Source: JBLMYQ01 sp050260055 (GTDB lineage Bacteria; Bacillota; Clostridia; Acetivibrionales; UBA4821). Taken from it: 64,000 nt of DNA. The DNA lies in NCBI GenBank assembly GCA_050260055.1, contig JBLNBO010000053.1:9470-73469 (forward strand). Direction: 5' to 3'. Positions within the stretch are counted from its first letter, which is position 1, and each line of letters opens with the position of its first letter. Below the pieces are notes generated by a model that saw nothing but the letters and a program-made list of their open reading frames with translations, was not told the DNA's origin and searched no databases. The translations under genes were made by a program, and so were the position numbers. Below, in pieces: positions 35,601 through 44,684 of the stretch.

Positions 35601-37588
35601 TCATTAGGCACTGGAAGGAGCATAATAGAAATACACTGCCACATTTTGAATTAGGGTATAAGAGTGGACTTGAAATCGGAGACTTTGTATTCTCAAGCAT
35701 AGATATTCAATGCCTTGTTTTCCATTCACTCTTTGCAGGCCTTGAACTTACAAGCTTAAATAATGACATAATAAAGTATGAGGAACTTGTAGGTAAGCTC
35801 AAACAAAAATCTCAGTTAATAATGATTCAGATATATCACCAGACACTATTGAATCTTATAGAAGAAGTTGAAGATCCATGCTGTCTTGCCGGTCGTGTTT
35901 ATGATGAGAATAAGATGTTATCTGTTCATCTGGAGATGGGTGATAAACCGGGATATATATCATCCTGCTTTCAGAAAGTTATGCTTTGCTACTTGTTCTA
36001 TGATTATGAAAGAGCTGTTGAAACTGCAAATAAAGCACTGAAAGATATGAATGCAATTGAAGGTACTATTAAATTTCCAGAATTCTTTCTATATTATTCT
36101 TTGTCTCTTCTTGGCCTATATGATAAGGTAAACAACAAAAAACAAAAAAGAAGTTTTCTATCGATAGTTGCAAAAAATCAAAAGAAGATGAAAAAATGGG
36201 CATTTCATGCACCGATGAATCATGAATATAAGTATTTGCTGGTCGAGGCTGAACTTGCCAGAGTAAATGGTAATGAATTAAAAGCAATGGAGTTATATGA
36301 CTCAGCAATTAGTAGTGCTCATGAATATGAAAATCTCAACGGAGAAGCACTGGCTTATGAGGTAGCTGGCAAGTTTTATTACAATAAGGATAAAGAGATT
36401 ATTGCACAAACTTATTTATCTGGGGCGTACAATGCCTATTATAGATGGGGTGCGGCTAGTAAGGTTAAAGACCTTGAAAAAAGATATAGAAATTTAGTCA
36501 GTAGACAGCCAATTAACACTTTGGTCGATATTAGTAATGAAACAATAGGGCATACTAACACAATTGCCTCAGAATTGCTTGATTTGAAAACAGTAATGAA
36601 ACTATTGCAATTATTATCTAGCGAGATTGACCTTGCACGTTTAATGAAATCATTCTTAAATATATTAATCAAGAATGTCGGAGCACAAAACGGATTTATA
36701 ATATTGCAAAAGGAAGATAAAAATTTATATATTGAAGCGGAATACACTTCCAATAAAGAGATTGAAATTCTTACATCTGAAAGAATTGATAATAGCGAAA
36801 AGCTTTCGAAGACAATAGTTAATTACGTAAATAAAACCAATGAACAAGTAGTTCTAAATAACGCACTTTATGAAGGTATGTTTACAAATGACCCATATAT
36901 AGTAAATAAGAAAGTGAAATCGCTTCTATGTGCTCCAATAATACATAAGAAGAAGGCTTCCGGGGTTATTTACTTGGAGAATAATCTTATGACATATGCT
37001 TTTATGCCTGAAAGATTAGAGCTTGTAAAAATATTGCTATCGCAGGCGGCAATTTCTATGGAAAATGCAAGATTATACAGTATGGCAACTACTGATATGA
37101 TGACCGGGTTAGTAAATAATACTCACTTTAACAATATTCTTGAAAAACATATTAAAGAATTCCATGAAGGGAAGGATAATCTTGCGCTTTTGATGTTGGA
37201 TATAGACCATTTTAAAGAATTTAATGATAATTATGGACATCAAGCAGGTGATATTATTGTAAAAAGTGTTGCACAGGTAATTAAATCAACCTGTTGTAGT
37301 ATAGGTACATGTGCAAGGTATGGTGGAGAAGAATTTGCAGTTATTCTTCCTAGCAATGACCTTAATGAAGCTTATGAAATAGCTGAGGAAATTAGAGAAG
37401 GAATTGCTAATATTAAAATTAATTATAATGATAATGAATTAAGGGTAACTATAAGTATTGGAGTTGCAAGTATTCCAGAAAATAAATTACCGGGTATAAC
37501 TAAAGAAGAACTCATAAAGGCAGCAGATACTGCTTTATACAAATCAAAGGATGCAGGAAGAAATAAGGTAACAATTTACTCTGAATAG
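32669..37588 (+). CDS. Multidomain Ser/Thr kinase - AAA ATPase - GAF - GGDEF signalling protein
   Basis: 1639 residues from ATG 32669 (GGAGG 5 bases upstream). Residues 1-270: Hanks-type protein kinase with IIKVL lysine, catalytic IIHKDIKPHNIII, ITDFGIAEE and LPYMSPEQTGRINRP. Residues about 285-640: AAA/STAND-like ATPase with Walker A CGQPGIGKSMLVNE and Walker B IALFLDDLQWAD. Residues about 650-1280: helical, TPR-like region. Then a GAF domain (about 1310-1460) and a C-terminal GGDEF domain with CARYGGEEFAVILP. No RxxD inhibitory site precedes GGEEF. The architecture links protein phosphorylation and cyclic-di-GMP synthesis. Inputs and targets are unknown; it is transcribed alone. Confidence 0.9.
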   Translation: MEKIFDYIILEKIYETSKSVVYRGKKEGQEQTNIIKVLISNYPTLSEIARFKQECEIIKSLDIDGIVKIYEMVEQDNKFALVQEDFNGISLKDYLKNNKIDIKTFLKIAIKISEIIGIIHRKNIIHKDIKPHNIIINLEDDLIKITDFGIAEELTHKNKELYNPDVIEGTLPYMSPEQTGRINRPVDYRTDLYSLGITFYEMLTGELPFKSNDPIEFVHSHIAKMPVSPKEINPSIPKVISDIVLKLISKNSEERYQNSFGLEFDLKECLMQLEEKNQIDDFELAKNDISMKFNMPQNIFGRDEEIKTLLSAFEKVSSSDGTATEIMMVCGQPGIGKSMLVNEIHKPIVAKRGYFICGKYDQFRRDVPYSSIIQAFQGLINQILVESDEKIELWREKILCALGNNGKIITDVIPNVRLIIGEQPEVPVLGPEQSQNRFNLVFKNFVSVFTSAEHPIALFLDDLQWADYASLMLIKTIIAEADIKHFFFIGAYRDNEVSMSHPLMIMLEEIKKQGINIDTIQIASLKVDSVNQLVANFLRCNEKESLELAEIIYKKTNGNPFFVNQFLKTLYEEHLIELNQTSGWVWDIAKINTLQVTDNVVQMMAEKINKLPKDTQEILKICACIGNRFDLETLSTVVNKTIDETLAALTLAVQEGLICLCVDLYKFYHDRIHEAAYSLIPDEEKAKKHYAIGNLTLSNTPEADLIDKILYIVDQLNAGKSEINSEEEKYKLAKLNLLAGTKAKSSTAYLSALNYLRIGIDSVGDECWEKDYQLARLLHEEAAEAAFLSTDFDEMEKFSEVVIKRAKTATDKVKIYVIKMNLCMAQNQPSKGVEAGYEILGLLGIKMPKKASGIKLLSEIIKVKKMLKGKKPEDIINLPEMTDPYYLSVIKIISLLLTAAYYSAPKLLALIDLEAVKIIIKHGNTFCSPYIFSTYGVLLFRIGKIDQSYEFGKIGMALLEKMDVKDQKAKTIMTVNTFIRHWKEHNRNTLPHFELGYKSGLEIGDFVFSSIDIQCLVFHSLFAGLELTSLNNDIIKYEELVGKLKQKSQLIMIQIYHQTLLNLIEEVEDPCCLAGRVYDENKMLSVHLEMGDKPGYISSCFQKVMLCYLFYDYERAVETANKALKDMNAIEGTIKFPEFFLYYSLSLLGLYDKVNNKKQKRSFLSIVAKNQKKMKKWAFHAPMNHEYKYLLVEAELARVNGNELKAMELYDSAISSAHEYENLNGEALAYEVAGKFYYNKDKEIIAQTYLSGAYNAYYRWGAASKVKDLEKRYRNLVSRQPINTLVDISNETIGHTNTIASELLDLKTVMKLLQLLSSEIDLARLMKSFLNILIKNVGAQNGFIILQKEDKNLYIEAEYTSNKEIEILTSERIDNSEKLSKTIVNYVNKTNEQVVLNNALYEGMFTNDPYIVNKKVKSLLCAPIIHKKKASGVIYLENNLMTYAFMPERLELVKILLSQAAISMENARLYSMATTDMMTGLVNNTHFNNILEKHIKEFHEGKDNLALLMLDIDHFKEFNDNYGHQAGDIIVKSVAQVIKSTCCSIGTCARYGGEEFAVILPSNDLNEAYEIAEEIREGIANIKINYNDNELRVTISIGVASIPENKLPGITKEELIKAADTALYKSKDAGRNKVTIYSE

Positions 37589-37609
37589 AAAAGAAAATTC
37601 AAAATAAAT

Positions 37610-37641
37610 AAAAAGGCAAAGCCTATTGGTTTTGTCTTTTT
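37610..37641 (+). terminator. Intrinsic terminator
   Basis: 14-bp imperfect stem (37610-37623 with 37628-37641) with wobble pairs, and T-run. Confidence 0.75.
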
Positions 37642-37713
37642 TTATTTGTGAGTATTTTAAAATAGATATATTTGTCAATAATATTATTAAAGATATAATC
37701 GGAGGGCTTAATT

Positions 37714-38376
37714 ATGGAACTTCCAAGGTTTAATAGGCTGCCTGAGCATATTGGGGTCATACCTGATGGCAATAGAAGATGGGCGCAAAGTAATGGCTTT
37801 GAAAAGCATGAAGGTTATGACCATGGCTTAGATCCTGGATTTGAGCTATATAAGATTTGTGCTGGATTAGGAATAAAAGAGTTAACCTTTTATGGATTTA
37901 CGCAGGATAATACAAAAAGGCCTACAGTCCAAAAAGAGGCATTCCAGAAAGCTTGCGTTGATGCAGTGATGCGGCTTTCAGAAATGGATGCTGATTTATT
38001 GGTAATAGGAGATTCGGACTCAAAGTGCTTTCCAAAGGAACTACAGCAATTTACTACGAGGACAAGGTTTGGCAAAGGACTTGTAAAGGTTAATTTTCTT
38101 GTTAATTATGGCTGGAATTGGGATCTTGCAGCGGCCTATGATAGAAGGACCAAAGAAAGCAATAGAATCTTCAATTATATTGCATCTGCTGATATTTCCA
38201 GAATTGACCTTATTATTCGCTGGGGAGGCAGGAGAAGGTTAAGCGGTTTTCTCCCTGTTCAAACAATTTATGCGGATTTTTTTATTCTGGATGATATGTG
38301 GCCGGATTTTAAGCCTGAACAGTTTTATAGAGCTTTAGATTGGTACCAAGATCAGGATATAACCTTAGGCGGATAG
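37714..38376 (+). CDS. Undecaprenyl-diphosphate synthase-like cis-prenyltransferase
   Basis: 220 residues. The catalytic region IGVIPDGNRRWAQ carries the family aspartate; the C-terminal signature RWGGRRRLSGFLPVQTIYAD and FILDDMWPDF is close to the UppS R-x-x-G-x-x-R-x-S-x-F pattern. It is a little short and its middle differs from housekeeping UppS, and it has no cdsA or frr neighbour, so it is probably a second, specialized cis-prenyltransferase rather than the main enzyme. Product chain length cannot be told. ATG follows GGAGG. Confidence 0.8.
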   Translation: MELPRFNRLPEHIGVIPDGNRRWAQSNGFEKHEGYDHGLDPGFELYKICAGLGIKELTFYGFTQDNTKRPTVQKEAFQKACVDAVMRLSEMDADLLVIGDSDSKCFPKELQQFTTRTRFGKGLVKVNFLVNYGWNWDLAAAYDRRTKESNRIFNYIASADISRIDLIIRWGGRRRLSGFLPVQTIYADFFILDDMWPDFKPEQFYRALDWYQDQDITLGG

Positions 38377-38478
38377 GAAGAGGACCAAGTTGTTTGTTGA
38401 TAATTAACATAAAAGATTTTTAGTAACTTCTATTATGTAATCTTCATATTATAAATTAAAAACATATGGAGGTTTATA

Positions 38479-38904
38479 ATGTATCAATATCAGGATTTCA
38501 GAAATGCACCATCAATGTATATGATGGGAATGCCTCAACAATATTATCCTATGATTCAAATGCCGAATCAGCAGATGGAGATGATGTACCCAAAGGTTTA
38601 TCATATGGTCAATGATGCAGTAAAACATCAATGCGATATGATGGAAATGAATTATGGACCAATGCATACTCCAACAAATGATGAGGTGGAGTCTATGACT
38701 GATAATATTCATAACAATTTAGGTCCGCAAGTTGAAGATATGGATGAATATAAGGAAGATATGCAACAAGATATGCAACAAGAAAGACAATTCGGACACG
38801 GCGGAAGAAGGTTACTTAGGGATTTAATAAAAATATTTTTAATTAGAGAACTTCTTAGAAGAAGACAAGGACATGGAATGCATTTTGGAAGTTTTGGGTA
38901 TTAG
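38479..38904 (+). CDS. Methionine- and glutamine-rich protein of unknown function
   Basis: 141 residues. The first 70 residues are extremely rich in Met, Gln, Tyr and Pro (MYMMGMPQQYYPMIQMP), followed by an acidic middle and a basic C-terminus with RRLLRDLIKIFLIRELLRRR. Such composition recalls small clostridial spore-coat proteins, but no family was recognized. ATG after GGAGG; single-gene unit with a strong terminator. Confidence 0.7.
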   Translation: MYQYQDFRNAPSMYMMGMPQQYYPMIQMPNQQMEMMYPKVYHMVNDAVKHQCDMMEMNYGPMHTPTNDEVESMTDNIHNNLGPQVEDMDEYKEDMQQDMQQERQFGHGGRRLLRDLIKIFLIRELLRRRQGHGMHFGSFGY

Positions 38905-38911
38905 GCTTAAA

Positions 38912-38951
38912 AAAATAGTAGAATGAAATATTTATTTCATTCTACTATTTT
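38912..38951. terminator. Long perfect bidirectional terminator
   Basis: 18-bp perfect stem (38913-38930 with 38933-38950) with A-run and T-run on either side, between convergent genes. Confidence 0.9.
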
Positions 38952-38954
38952 TTA

Positions 38955-39131
38955 TTACTTTCTTCTTTGATGTGATGTGTAACTTGAGCATAATGTTTCA
39001 TCATAAGGCGCACCGCTGTCAGATTTTGCAGAAGGGCTGATTTGAATAGAATCAAGATTACATACATTTTTCCCTTTTTCGTTGTATTCACAGCTCTTAA
39101 CTGAACAAAGAATTTGTTGGCACTTTTCCAT
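38955..39131 (-). CDS. DUF1540 small cysteine protein
   Basis: 58 residues from ATG 39131, preceded on the minus strand by AAGGAGG; the longer frame to 39173 has no such site. Cysteines occur as CQQILCSVKSCEYN, CNLDSI and LCSSY, the arrangement of DUF1540 domains, which probably bind a metal. It ends with a basic tail. Function unknown; common in clostridia. Confidence 0.75.
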   Translation of the reverse strand: MEKCQQILCSVKSCEYNEKGKNVCNLDSIQISPSAKSDSGAPYDETLCSSYTSHQRRK

Positions 39132-39299
39132 AATACTAGCCTCCTTGTTTTGATGTATTAATAGTATCTGCAATTTTTTGATTCTATAAAAATGAATTTA
39201 TTACTAAAGATTTAAAATAAATTAATTAATAAAAATAAATAATAAAGTTTTGAAAAAACGTACATACTATTCCCAGATATATGAAATGGAGGTAATAGT

Positions 39300-40043
39300 A
39301 TGTTAAAAAAGTTTTCATACAAAATTATAGGTTTATTAATAACTATAGCCATAATTTTTGCCGTTATAACTCAAATTAATAAAAGCAACGCAGAAATGGA
39401 GAAATATAAAAACGTTGATTTTAAAGCTGTTCAAGTAATTGTAGATATTTTGAATGTACGTGTTGGACCAGGAACAAATTATTCAATTATTAATAGAGTT
39501 TTTCAAAATGACATATTAAGAGTTTATGCAGAAATAAATGGATGGTATTTAGTTCAAACAATAGATAACTATTTCGGCTTGATAAAAAGTGATTTTGTAA
39601 AACGTTATAACGGAAACATTACATCTAGTAATAATGTAAATTCAAAAACAAATTCATCTTTATTTAAAATGGAACAGGAACTTAATACGTTGATTAATCA
39701 GGAAAGAAAAAAGGCTGGTGTAAAAGCACTAAAATTGGATGAAAATATTAGCAAAATAGCAAGAACAAGAGCAAAGGATATGGTGTCTAACAATTACTTT
39801 TCTCATACATCTTCGAAATATGGTTCGGTTTTTGACATGCTAAAGAACAACAAAATAAAATATAAAATAGTAGGCGAAAACATTGCTGGAAGTGCAGATA
39901 TAAAGCAGACATTAAAAGCATGGCTGAAAACTGATTCTCATAAGAAAAATATATTAAATAAGAATTATAATTATACTGGAATAGGAATAGCAAAAAGCAA
40001 GGATTATGGGTTGATAATTGTTCAGGATTTTATTGGAAGATAA
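39300..40043 (+). CDS. SH3b and SCP/CAP domain exported protein (YkwD-like)
   Basis: 247 residues. An N-terminal membrane or signal segment (MLKKFSYKIIGLLITIAIIFAV) is followed by a bacterial SH3 domain (residues about 42-100, with ILNVRVGPGTNYSII) and a CAP/SCP domain (about 125-245) with LINQERKKAGVKAL, the histidine in YFSHTS and the GENIAG and SHKKNILN motifs. The SH3b domain probably binds cell wall. CAP proteins of this type are secreted in sporulating Firmicutes; activity unknown. ATG follows GGAGG. Confidence 0.85.
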   Translation: MLKKFSYKIIGLLITIAIIFAVITQINKSNAEMEKYKNVDFKAVQVIVDILNVRVGPGTNYSIINRVFQNDILRVYAEINGWYLVQTIDNYFGLIKSDFVKRYNGNITSSNNVNSKTNSSLFKMEQELNTLINQERKKAGVKALKLDENISKIARTRAKDMVSNNYFSHTSSKYGSVFDMLKNNKIKYKIVGENIAGSADIKQTLKAWLKTDSHKKNILNKNYNYTGIGIAKSKDYGLIIVQDFIGR

Positions 40044-40236
40044 TAATCAATAAGTAAAAATTGAGCTTTTAAAAAAATAATAATTATGATAAGATTGATA
40101 ATATATTGGCTAAGTATAAATATTAAAATTGATTAAGAGCTGAATGCTTTTAATAGGAGTCTGTACAAAATTTGAGATTGCTGAGTTTTAAACTCAAATA
40201 ATTTTAAAAAAAAGGATAGAAAGGGGAAAATTAAAG

Positions 40237-40899
40237 ATGATTAGTACATGCGGAAAAAAATACAAAAGCGATAATAAAATTGAACAGGAGATACTAAGAA
40301 ATGCAAGAACAGTAATTAATACGCGGTGTATGATCGGTAGTATTTGCGTATCGGATAACAGCAACTGGATGATGATTTGGAATGGTCTGACTAATAGGCT
40401 GCAGCAAATTGATGAAGTACTATTTCTTGAAGTAAAGGAAGCGCTTCGACAGATATATCTGGAAAATGTCGAACCATTCCCACACTATAAAGATAGAGTA
40501 CTGGCTGAGATGTTTCTAATAATAGAAAGAAAAATGTCTGTAATAGAAGTAGCCGGCAAAATTGGAATTTCCCAGTTTACTGTGTATAATGATATAAATG
40601 TAATAGCAAAATATATCGATACACAAATGAGATTAGAAGCGAAAGAAGTTTTAAAAACTCTGAGGAATCAAGATATACAAAGTGCAAATGAAAATGATTG
40701 CTTAAATACTATCAGAAAGCAATCAAAAGAAGAGTGTGCTCAGGTGGCTGCAAGTAAGATGAGACGAAAAGATAGATTTTACAGCATTATGGACAATTTT
40801 GCTTATTATTACGATGATCCATATAATCCGGATTTGAATCCATTAACAAGGTTTGACGTGGATTTATATGGAAGCTGCAATGTTAGAATAATATGTTAA
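40237..40899 (+). CDS. SpoIIID-like helix-turn-helix protein, function unknown
   Basis: 220 residues. Residues about 90-145 (LIIERKMSVIEVAGKIGISQFTVYNDINVIAKYI) form a helix-turn-helix resembling SpoIIID-type regulators. The N-terminal 85 residues and the C-terminal tail are not recognized; the tail has a YYYDDPYNPD stretch. It may be a sporulation regulator, but this is inference from the helix-turn-helix only. ATG after GAAAGGGG. Closed by a strong terminator. The 193 bases upstream hold only an A+T-rich hairpin. Confidence 0.6.
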   Translation: MISTCGKKYKSDNKIEQEILRNARTVINTRCMIGSICVSDNSNWMMIWNGLTNRLQQIDEVLFLEVKEALRQIYLENVEPFPHYKDRVLAEMFLIIERKMSVIEVAGKIGISQFTVYNDINVIAKYIDTQMRLEAKEVLKTLRNQDIQSANENDCLNTIRKQSKEECAQVAASKMRRKDRFYSIMDNFAYYYDDPYNPDLNPLTRFDVDLYGSCNVRIIC

Positions 40900-40933
40900 A
40901 AGAAATCTGGGCTTAGTCCCAGATTTCTTTTTT
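40899..40933 (+). terminator. Intrinsic terminator
   Basis: 13-bp perfect stem (40899-40911 with 40918-40930) and T-run. Confidence 0.9.
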
Positions 40934-40998
40934 GCTTATAAACCATTCTTTGATATAATGTTTAGGTAATATATTATTAATAATTTTGGAGAAGATTG

Positions 40999-42762
40999 AT
41001 GAAGGTACTGCTTACTACATTGAATTCAAAGTTTGTTCACTCAAACCTTGCACTTAGGTATTTAAAGGTGTGTCTTGAAAACTATATCAAAAAATGTGAA
41101 ATAGCTTTAAAAGAATATACTATTAATGATAACCTGCAATCAGTTCTTGCATCAATTTATATGATTGAAGCAGATATTTATGCTTTCAGCTGCTACATTT
41201 GGAACGTTGAACAAATAATGCAAATCTGCGGGAATCTAAAAAAAGTAAAGCCAAATGCTATTATTATACTTGGCGGGCCGGAAGTATCTTATGATTCAGC
41301 AAAGATAATTAATGATAAGCCATTCATTGATTTTGTTATCTCCGGCGAAGGCGAAAAATCATTACCACAACTTGTGTCAAAAATAATTAGCAAAGATATG
41401 GAATATCAAGAGATTGACGGCCTATTCTTCAGAGATTCGGAAGGTAAAGTACAAAACAATCCTACCTTCATAATTGAGGATTTATCAGAGATTCTTTCTC
41501 CTTTTCAAAATGATTTGGCAGAATATAAAAACAAAGCTGCATATTATGAGAGTTCCAGAGGATGTCCATATAATTGTTCATACTGCCTTTCATCAACAAT
41601 AAAAGGTGTCAGATACTTTCCCATGGAAAGAGTTAAAAAAGATTTAAAGAATCTTATTGATGCTGGTGCAATGCAGGTAAAATTTGTTGATAGGACATTC
41701 AACAGCTCAAAAGAAAGAGCAATGGAAATCTGGAAATACATATTAGAAAATAATAAAGATACTATTTTTCATTTCGAGATTGGAGCTCATTTGCTTGACG
41801 ATGAAATGCTTAAGTTTTTAAGGCATATTCCAAATGGAATGTTTGAGTTTGAAATCGGGATACAATCGACTAATGAACTCACAATAAATAAAATCAACAG
41901 AAATACTGATTTCGAAAAGATTAAAAAAATTGTAACCATTCTTACCGGATATAATAATATTCATATCCATTTAGACTTGATTGCCGGCCTTCCTCATGAG
42001 GATTTTAAAAGCTTTGAAAAGTCTTTTAATGATGTCTATTCTTTGAAGCCTCATATGCTTCAGCTTGGATTTTTAAAAATGTTAAAGGGGAGTAAAATTA
42101 GGCAAGAGAGTAAAATCTATGGATATGAATTTACTTCTAATCCACCGTATGAAGTTTTATCCACCAGCTTTCTTTCTTACCAAGAAGTCATTAAAATAAA
42201 AAAGATTGAAGAAATGCTTGAGATATATAGTAATTCAGGCAGATATGAAAATACTTTGGATTATGTAATCAGCAAGTATAATAACTCATTTAAGTTCTTT
42301 GAAGAATTGTCTGATTATTGGTATTGCAGAAATGATGATTCGAGAAAAATCCCTCAGGAAGAAAATTATGATATTTTATTTGAGTTTCTAATGAATATTC
42401 TTCAAAAAGATATTGGGGAAATTAGAGAACTACTTAAGCTTGATTTTATATTAAATAACTTTGGGGCAAAAAGCCGGTATTGGATGGTTAGATATGTATT
42501 TAATGATATGAAAGCTGAAATTAGAAATATGTTAAACACCTCTGATTTTATAAAAAAATACTGCCCTCAGTTATTAGAGCTTCAATTACAAGAGAAAATT
42601 AAGAGCGTACATTTTGAAATTATTAAAAGAAGTAATGAAATGTACAGACTGATACTAATTGAAAGAAAACCGAATTCTAGGGGAATAATAAAATCCAGCT
42701 TTCAAATAGTAGGAGACGAATATTTAAAAAATAAACAAATAAATGAACAGAAAACCAGTTAA
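40999..42762 (+). CDS. B12-binding domain radical SAM protein (DUF4080)
   Basis: 587 residues from ATG 40999, after GGAGA. Residues 1-140 form a cobalamin-binding-like Rossmann domain (IIILGGPEVSYD, FVISGEGEKSLPQL). The radical SAM core starts with RGCPYNCSYCLSS, the CxxxCxxC cluster motif, at about residue 195. A DUF4080 C-terminal domain follows. Such class B enzymes can do methylations or other rearrangements; the substrate is not known. It is a conserved lone gene in clostridia. Confidence 0.9.
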   Translation: MKVLLTTLNSKFVHSNLALRYLKVCLENYIKKCEIALKEYTINDNLQSVLASIYMIEADIYAFSCYIWNVEQIMQICGNLKKVKPNAIIILGGPEVSYDSAKIINDKPFIDFVISGEGEKSLPQLVSKIISKDMEYQEIDGLFFRDSEGKVQNNPTFIIEDLSEILSPFQNDLAEYKNKAAYYESSRGCPYNCSYCLSSTIKGVRYFPMERVKKDLKNLIDAGAMQVKFVDRTFNSSKERAMEIWKYILENNKDTIFHFEIGAHLLDDEMLKFLRHIPNGMFEFEIGIQSTNELTINKINRNTDFEKIKKIVTILTGYNNIHIHLDLIAGLPHEDFKSFEKSFNDVYSLKPHMLQLGFLKMLKGSKIRQESKIYGYEFTSNPPYEVLSTSFLSYQEVIKIKKIEEMLEIYSNSGRYENTLDYVISKYNNSFKFFEELSDYWYCRNDDSRKIPQEENYDILFEFLMNILQKDIGEIRELLKLDFILNNFGAKSRYWMVRYVFNDMKAEIRNMLNTSDFIKKYCPQLLELQLQEKIKSVHFEIIKRSNEMYRLILIERKPNSRGIIKSSFQIVGDEYLKNKQINEQKTS

Positions 42763-42844
42763 TACTTGTTTGCTAAAAATTAACATAGTAAAATATACCT
42801 ATAGATAACAAAGAAACAAATTCATAATATTAAAGGAGCTTATA

Positions 42845-44209
42845 ATGAATCAAGATTATGTAAAAATAATGCTCGACGAAGAAGAAATTCCGAAATGTTG
42901 GTATAACATACAAGCAGATATGCCTAACCTTCCTAAACCACCTATTAATCCTCAAACAAACAAACCTCTTGAGGCAGGTGATTTAGAGCCTATATTTGCA
43001 AAAGAATTAATTTCACAGGAATTGACAACTGAAAGATGGGTAGAGATTCCTGCGGAAGTAAGAAAAATGTTTAGGCAGTGGAGGCCTTCTCCGTTATATA
43101 GAGCTAGAAGCCTTGAAAAATTCTTAGATACTCCTGCTAAAATATTCTATAAGTACGAAGGAGTTAATGCCAGCGGAAGCCATAAGTTAAACACATCCAT
43201 ACCGCAGGTCTATTATAACAAAATGCAGGGAGTAAGAAGGCTTGCAACCGAAACAGGCGCAGGACAATGGGGAAGTGCATTAAGTCTTGCATGCAGTCAA
43301 TTTGGATTAGAATGCACTGTGTATATGGTAAAAATAAGCTTTACTCAAAAGCCATATAGAAGGTCGTTTATGGAAACCTTTGGCGCAACAGTAATTCCAA
43401 GCCCAAGCAACCTTACAGAATCGGGAAGATGTATTTTATCAAAATATCCTGACTCACTTGGGAGCCTTGGAATTGCAATTAGTGAAGCAGTTGAAGATGC
43501 TGCAACCCATGATGATACAAATTACGTTCTTGGAAGTGTATTAAATCATGTATGTCTTCATCAAACAGTAATTGGAATTGAAGCTAAAAAACAATTGGAA
43601 AAGGTTAATGAATATCCAGATATAGTTATCGGATGCTGTGGCGGAGGAAGTAATTTTGCTGGAATTTCTTTTCCATTCCTTCAAGATAAAATTAATGGTA
43701 AAAAATTAAGAGCAATTGCTGTTGAGCCTAGTGCATGCCCGACATTGACAAGAGGAGAATTTGCTTATGACTTTGCAGATACGGCCAAACTTACTCCGAT
43801 ATTAAGCATGTTTACATTAGGCCATGACTTTATGCCTCCAGGTATTCATGCAGGAGGATTAAGATATCATGGAGATTCTCCATTAGTAAGTCAGCTATTT
43901 AAAGATAACCTTATTGAAGCTGAATCCTATGGACAAACTGAAGTTTTCGAAGCGGCGGTCAATTTTGCCAGAACAGAAGGAATTGTACCTGCACCAGAAT
44001 CAGCTCACGCAATAAAACATGCAATTGTAGAAGCATTAAAAGCTAAAGAATCAGGCGAAGAAAAGACAATACTGTTCTGTTTATCTGGACATGGCTACTT
44101 TGATTTTACTGCATATGAAAACTATTTTACGGGCAAAATAAGAGATATAAATTATACAGATGAACAAATAAAAGAAGGCTTAAACAATCTTCCAACCATA
44201 AATATATAG
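42845..44209 (+). CDS. TrpB-like PLP enzyme (TrpB2 type)
   Basis: 454 residues, longer than classical TrpB and with the TrpB2-type N-terminus. PLP lysine lies in NASGSHKLNTSIPQ, the phosphate-binding loop in CCGGGSNFAGI and ETGAGQWGSAL near residue 135. TrpB2 enzymes work as stand-alone tryptophan synthase beta units or on serine/indole salvage. No trpA or other trp gene is adjacent. The ATG follows AAAGGAGC. It is probably transcribed with rseC and trxA. Confidence 0.92.
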   Translation: MNQDYVKIMLDEEEIPKCWYNIQADMPNLPKPPINPQTNKPLEAGDLEPIFAKELISQELTTERWVEIPAEVRKMFRQWRPSPLYRARSLEKFLDTPAKIFYKYEGVNASGSHKLNTSIPQVYYNKMQGVRRLATETGAGQWGSALSLACSQFGLECTVYMVKISFTQKPYRRSFMETFGATVIPSPSNLTESGRCILSKYPDSLGSLGIAISEAVEDAATHDDTNYVLGSVLNHVCLHQTVIGIEAKKQLEKVNEYPDIVIGCCGGGSNFAGISFPFLQDKINGKKLRAIAVEPSACPTLTRGEFAYDFADTAKLTPILSMFTLGHDFMPPGIHAGGLRYHGDSPLVSQLFKDNLIEAESYGQTEVFEAAVNFARTEGIVPAPESAHAIKHAIVEALKAKESGEEKTILFCLSGHGYFDFTAYENYFTGKIRDINYTDEQIKEGLNNLPTINI

Positions 44210-44229
44210 ATTAATTGGGGTGTATTTCA

Positions 44230-44664
44230 TTGAATGAGTGGGGTAAAATTATTGCTTTAAAAGGTAAAACGGCAATCTTAAGCATGCAAAAATCTGATGA
44301 ATGTGATAGGTGCCGAAAGTGCAGGCCTGGCAGAGGCGAAAAAGAAATGGTAGGGGAAGCAAAAAATAAAATAAATGCCAAAGTAGGAGATACAGTCGAA
44401 GTTAATGACCATTCAATTGATTTATTTGAGAGAATTGTTATAACTACTGGTATTCCAATAATTGATGGAATAATTGGGCTATATATAGGATATATGATTG
44501 CAGACCTTTTTAAGATTGATTCAGCTAAACCATTTAGTATGATTATTACTGCACTGTTATTTATTATAGCTTCATATGTCTTTTCAAAGAAACAGCTGAT
44601 AGAAATAAATAAGCTGAAAACAAAAAAACTTGTTGTAAGTTCGATAATTCATAAAGAAGGTTAA
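44230..44664 (+). CDS. RseC/MucC-like membrane protein
   Basis: 144 residues from TTG 44230, 7 bases after GGGGTG. The cytoplasmic N-terminal part has a cysteine cluster (CDRCRKCRPG) that may bind an iron-sulfur centre, then two membrane helices (about residues 75-98 and 103-122). This is the SoxR-reducing-system protein RseC family, linked in clostridia to Rnf/redox functions. It is between the TrpB2 gene and a thioredoxin gene with gaps of about 20 bases, so a redox role is plausible. Confidence 0.8.
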   Translation: MNEWGKIIALKGKTAILSMQKSDECDRCRKCRPGRGEKEMVGEAKNKINAKVGDTVEVNDHSIDLFERIVITTGIPIIDGIIGLYIGYMIADLFKIDSAKPFSMIITALLFIIASYVFSKKQLIEINKLKTKKLVVSSIIHKEG

Positions 44665-44684
44665 TAAAAGGAGGGATGTATAAA

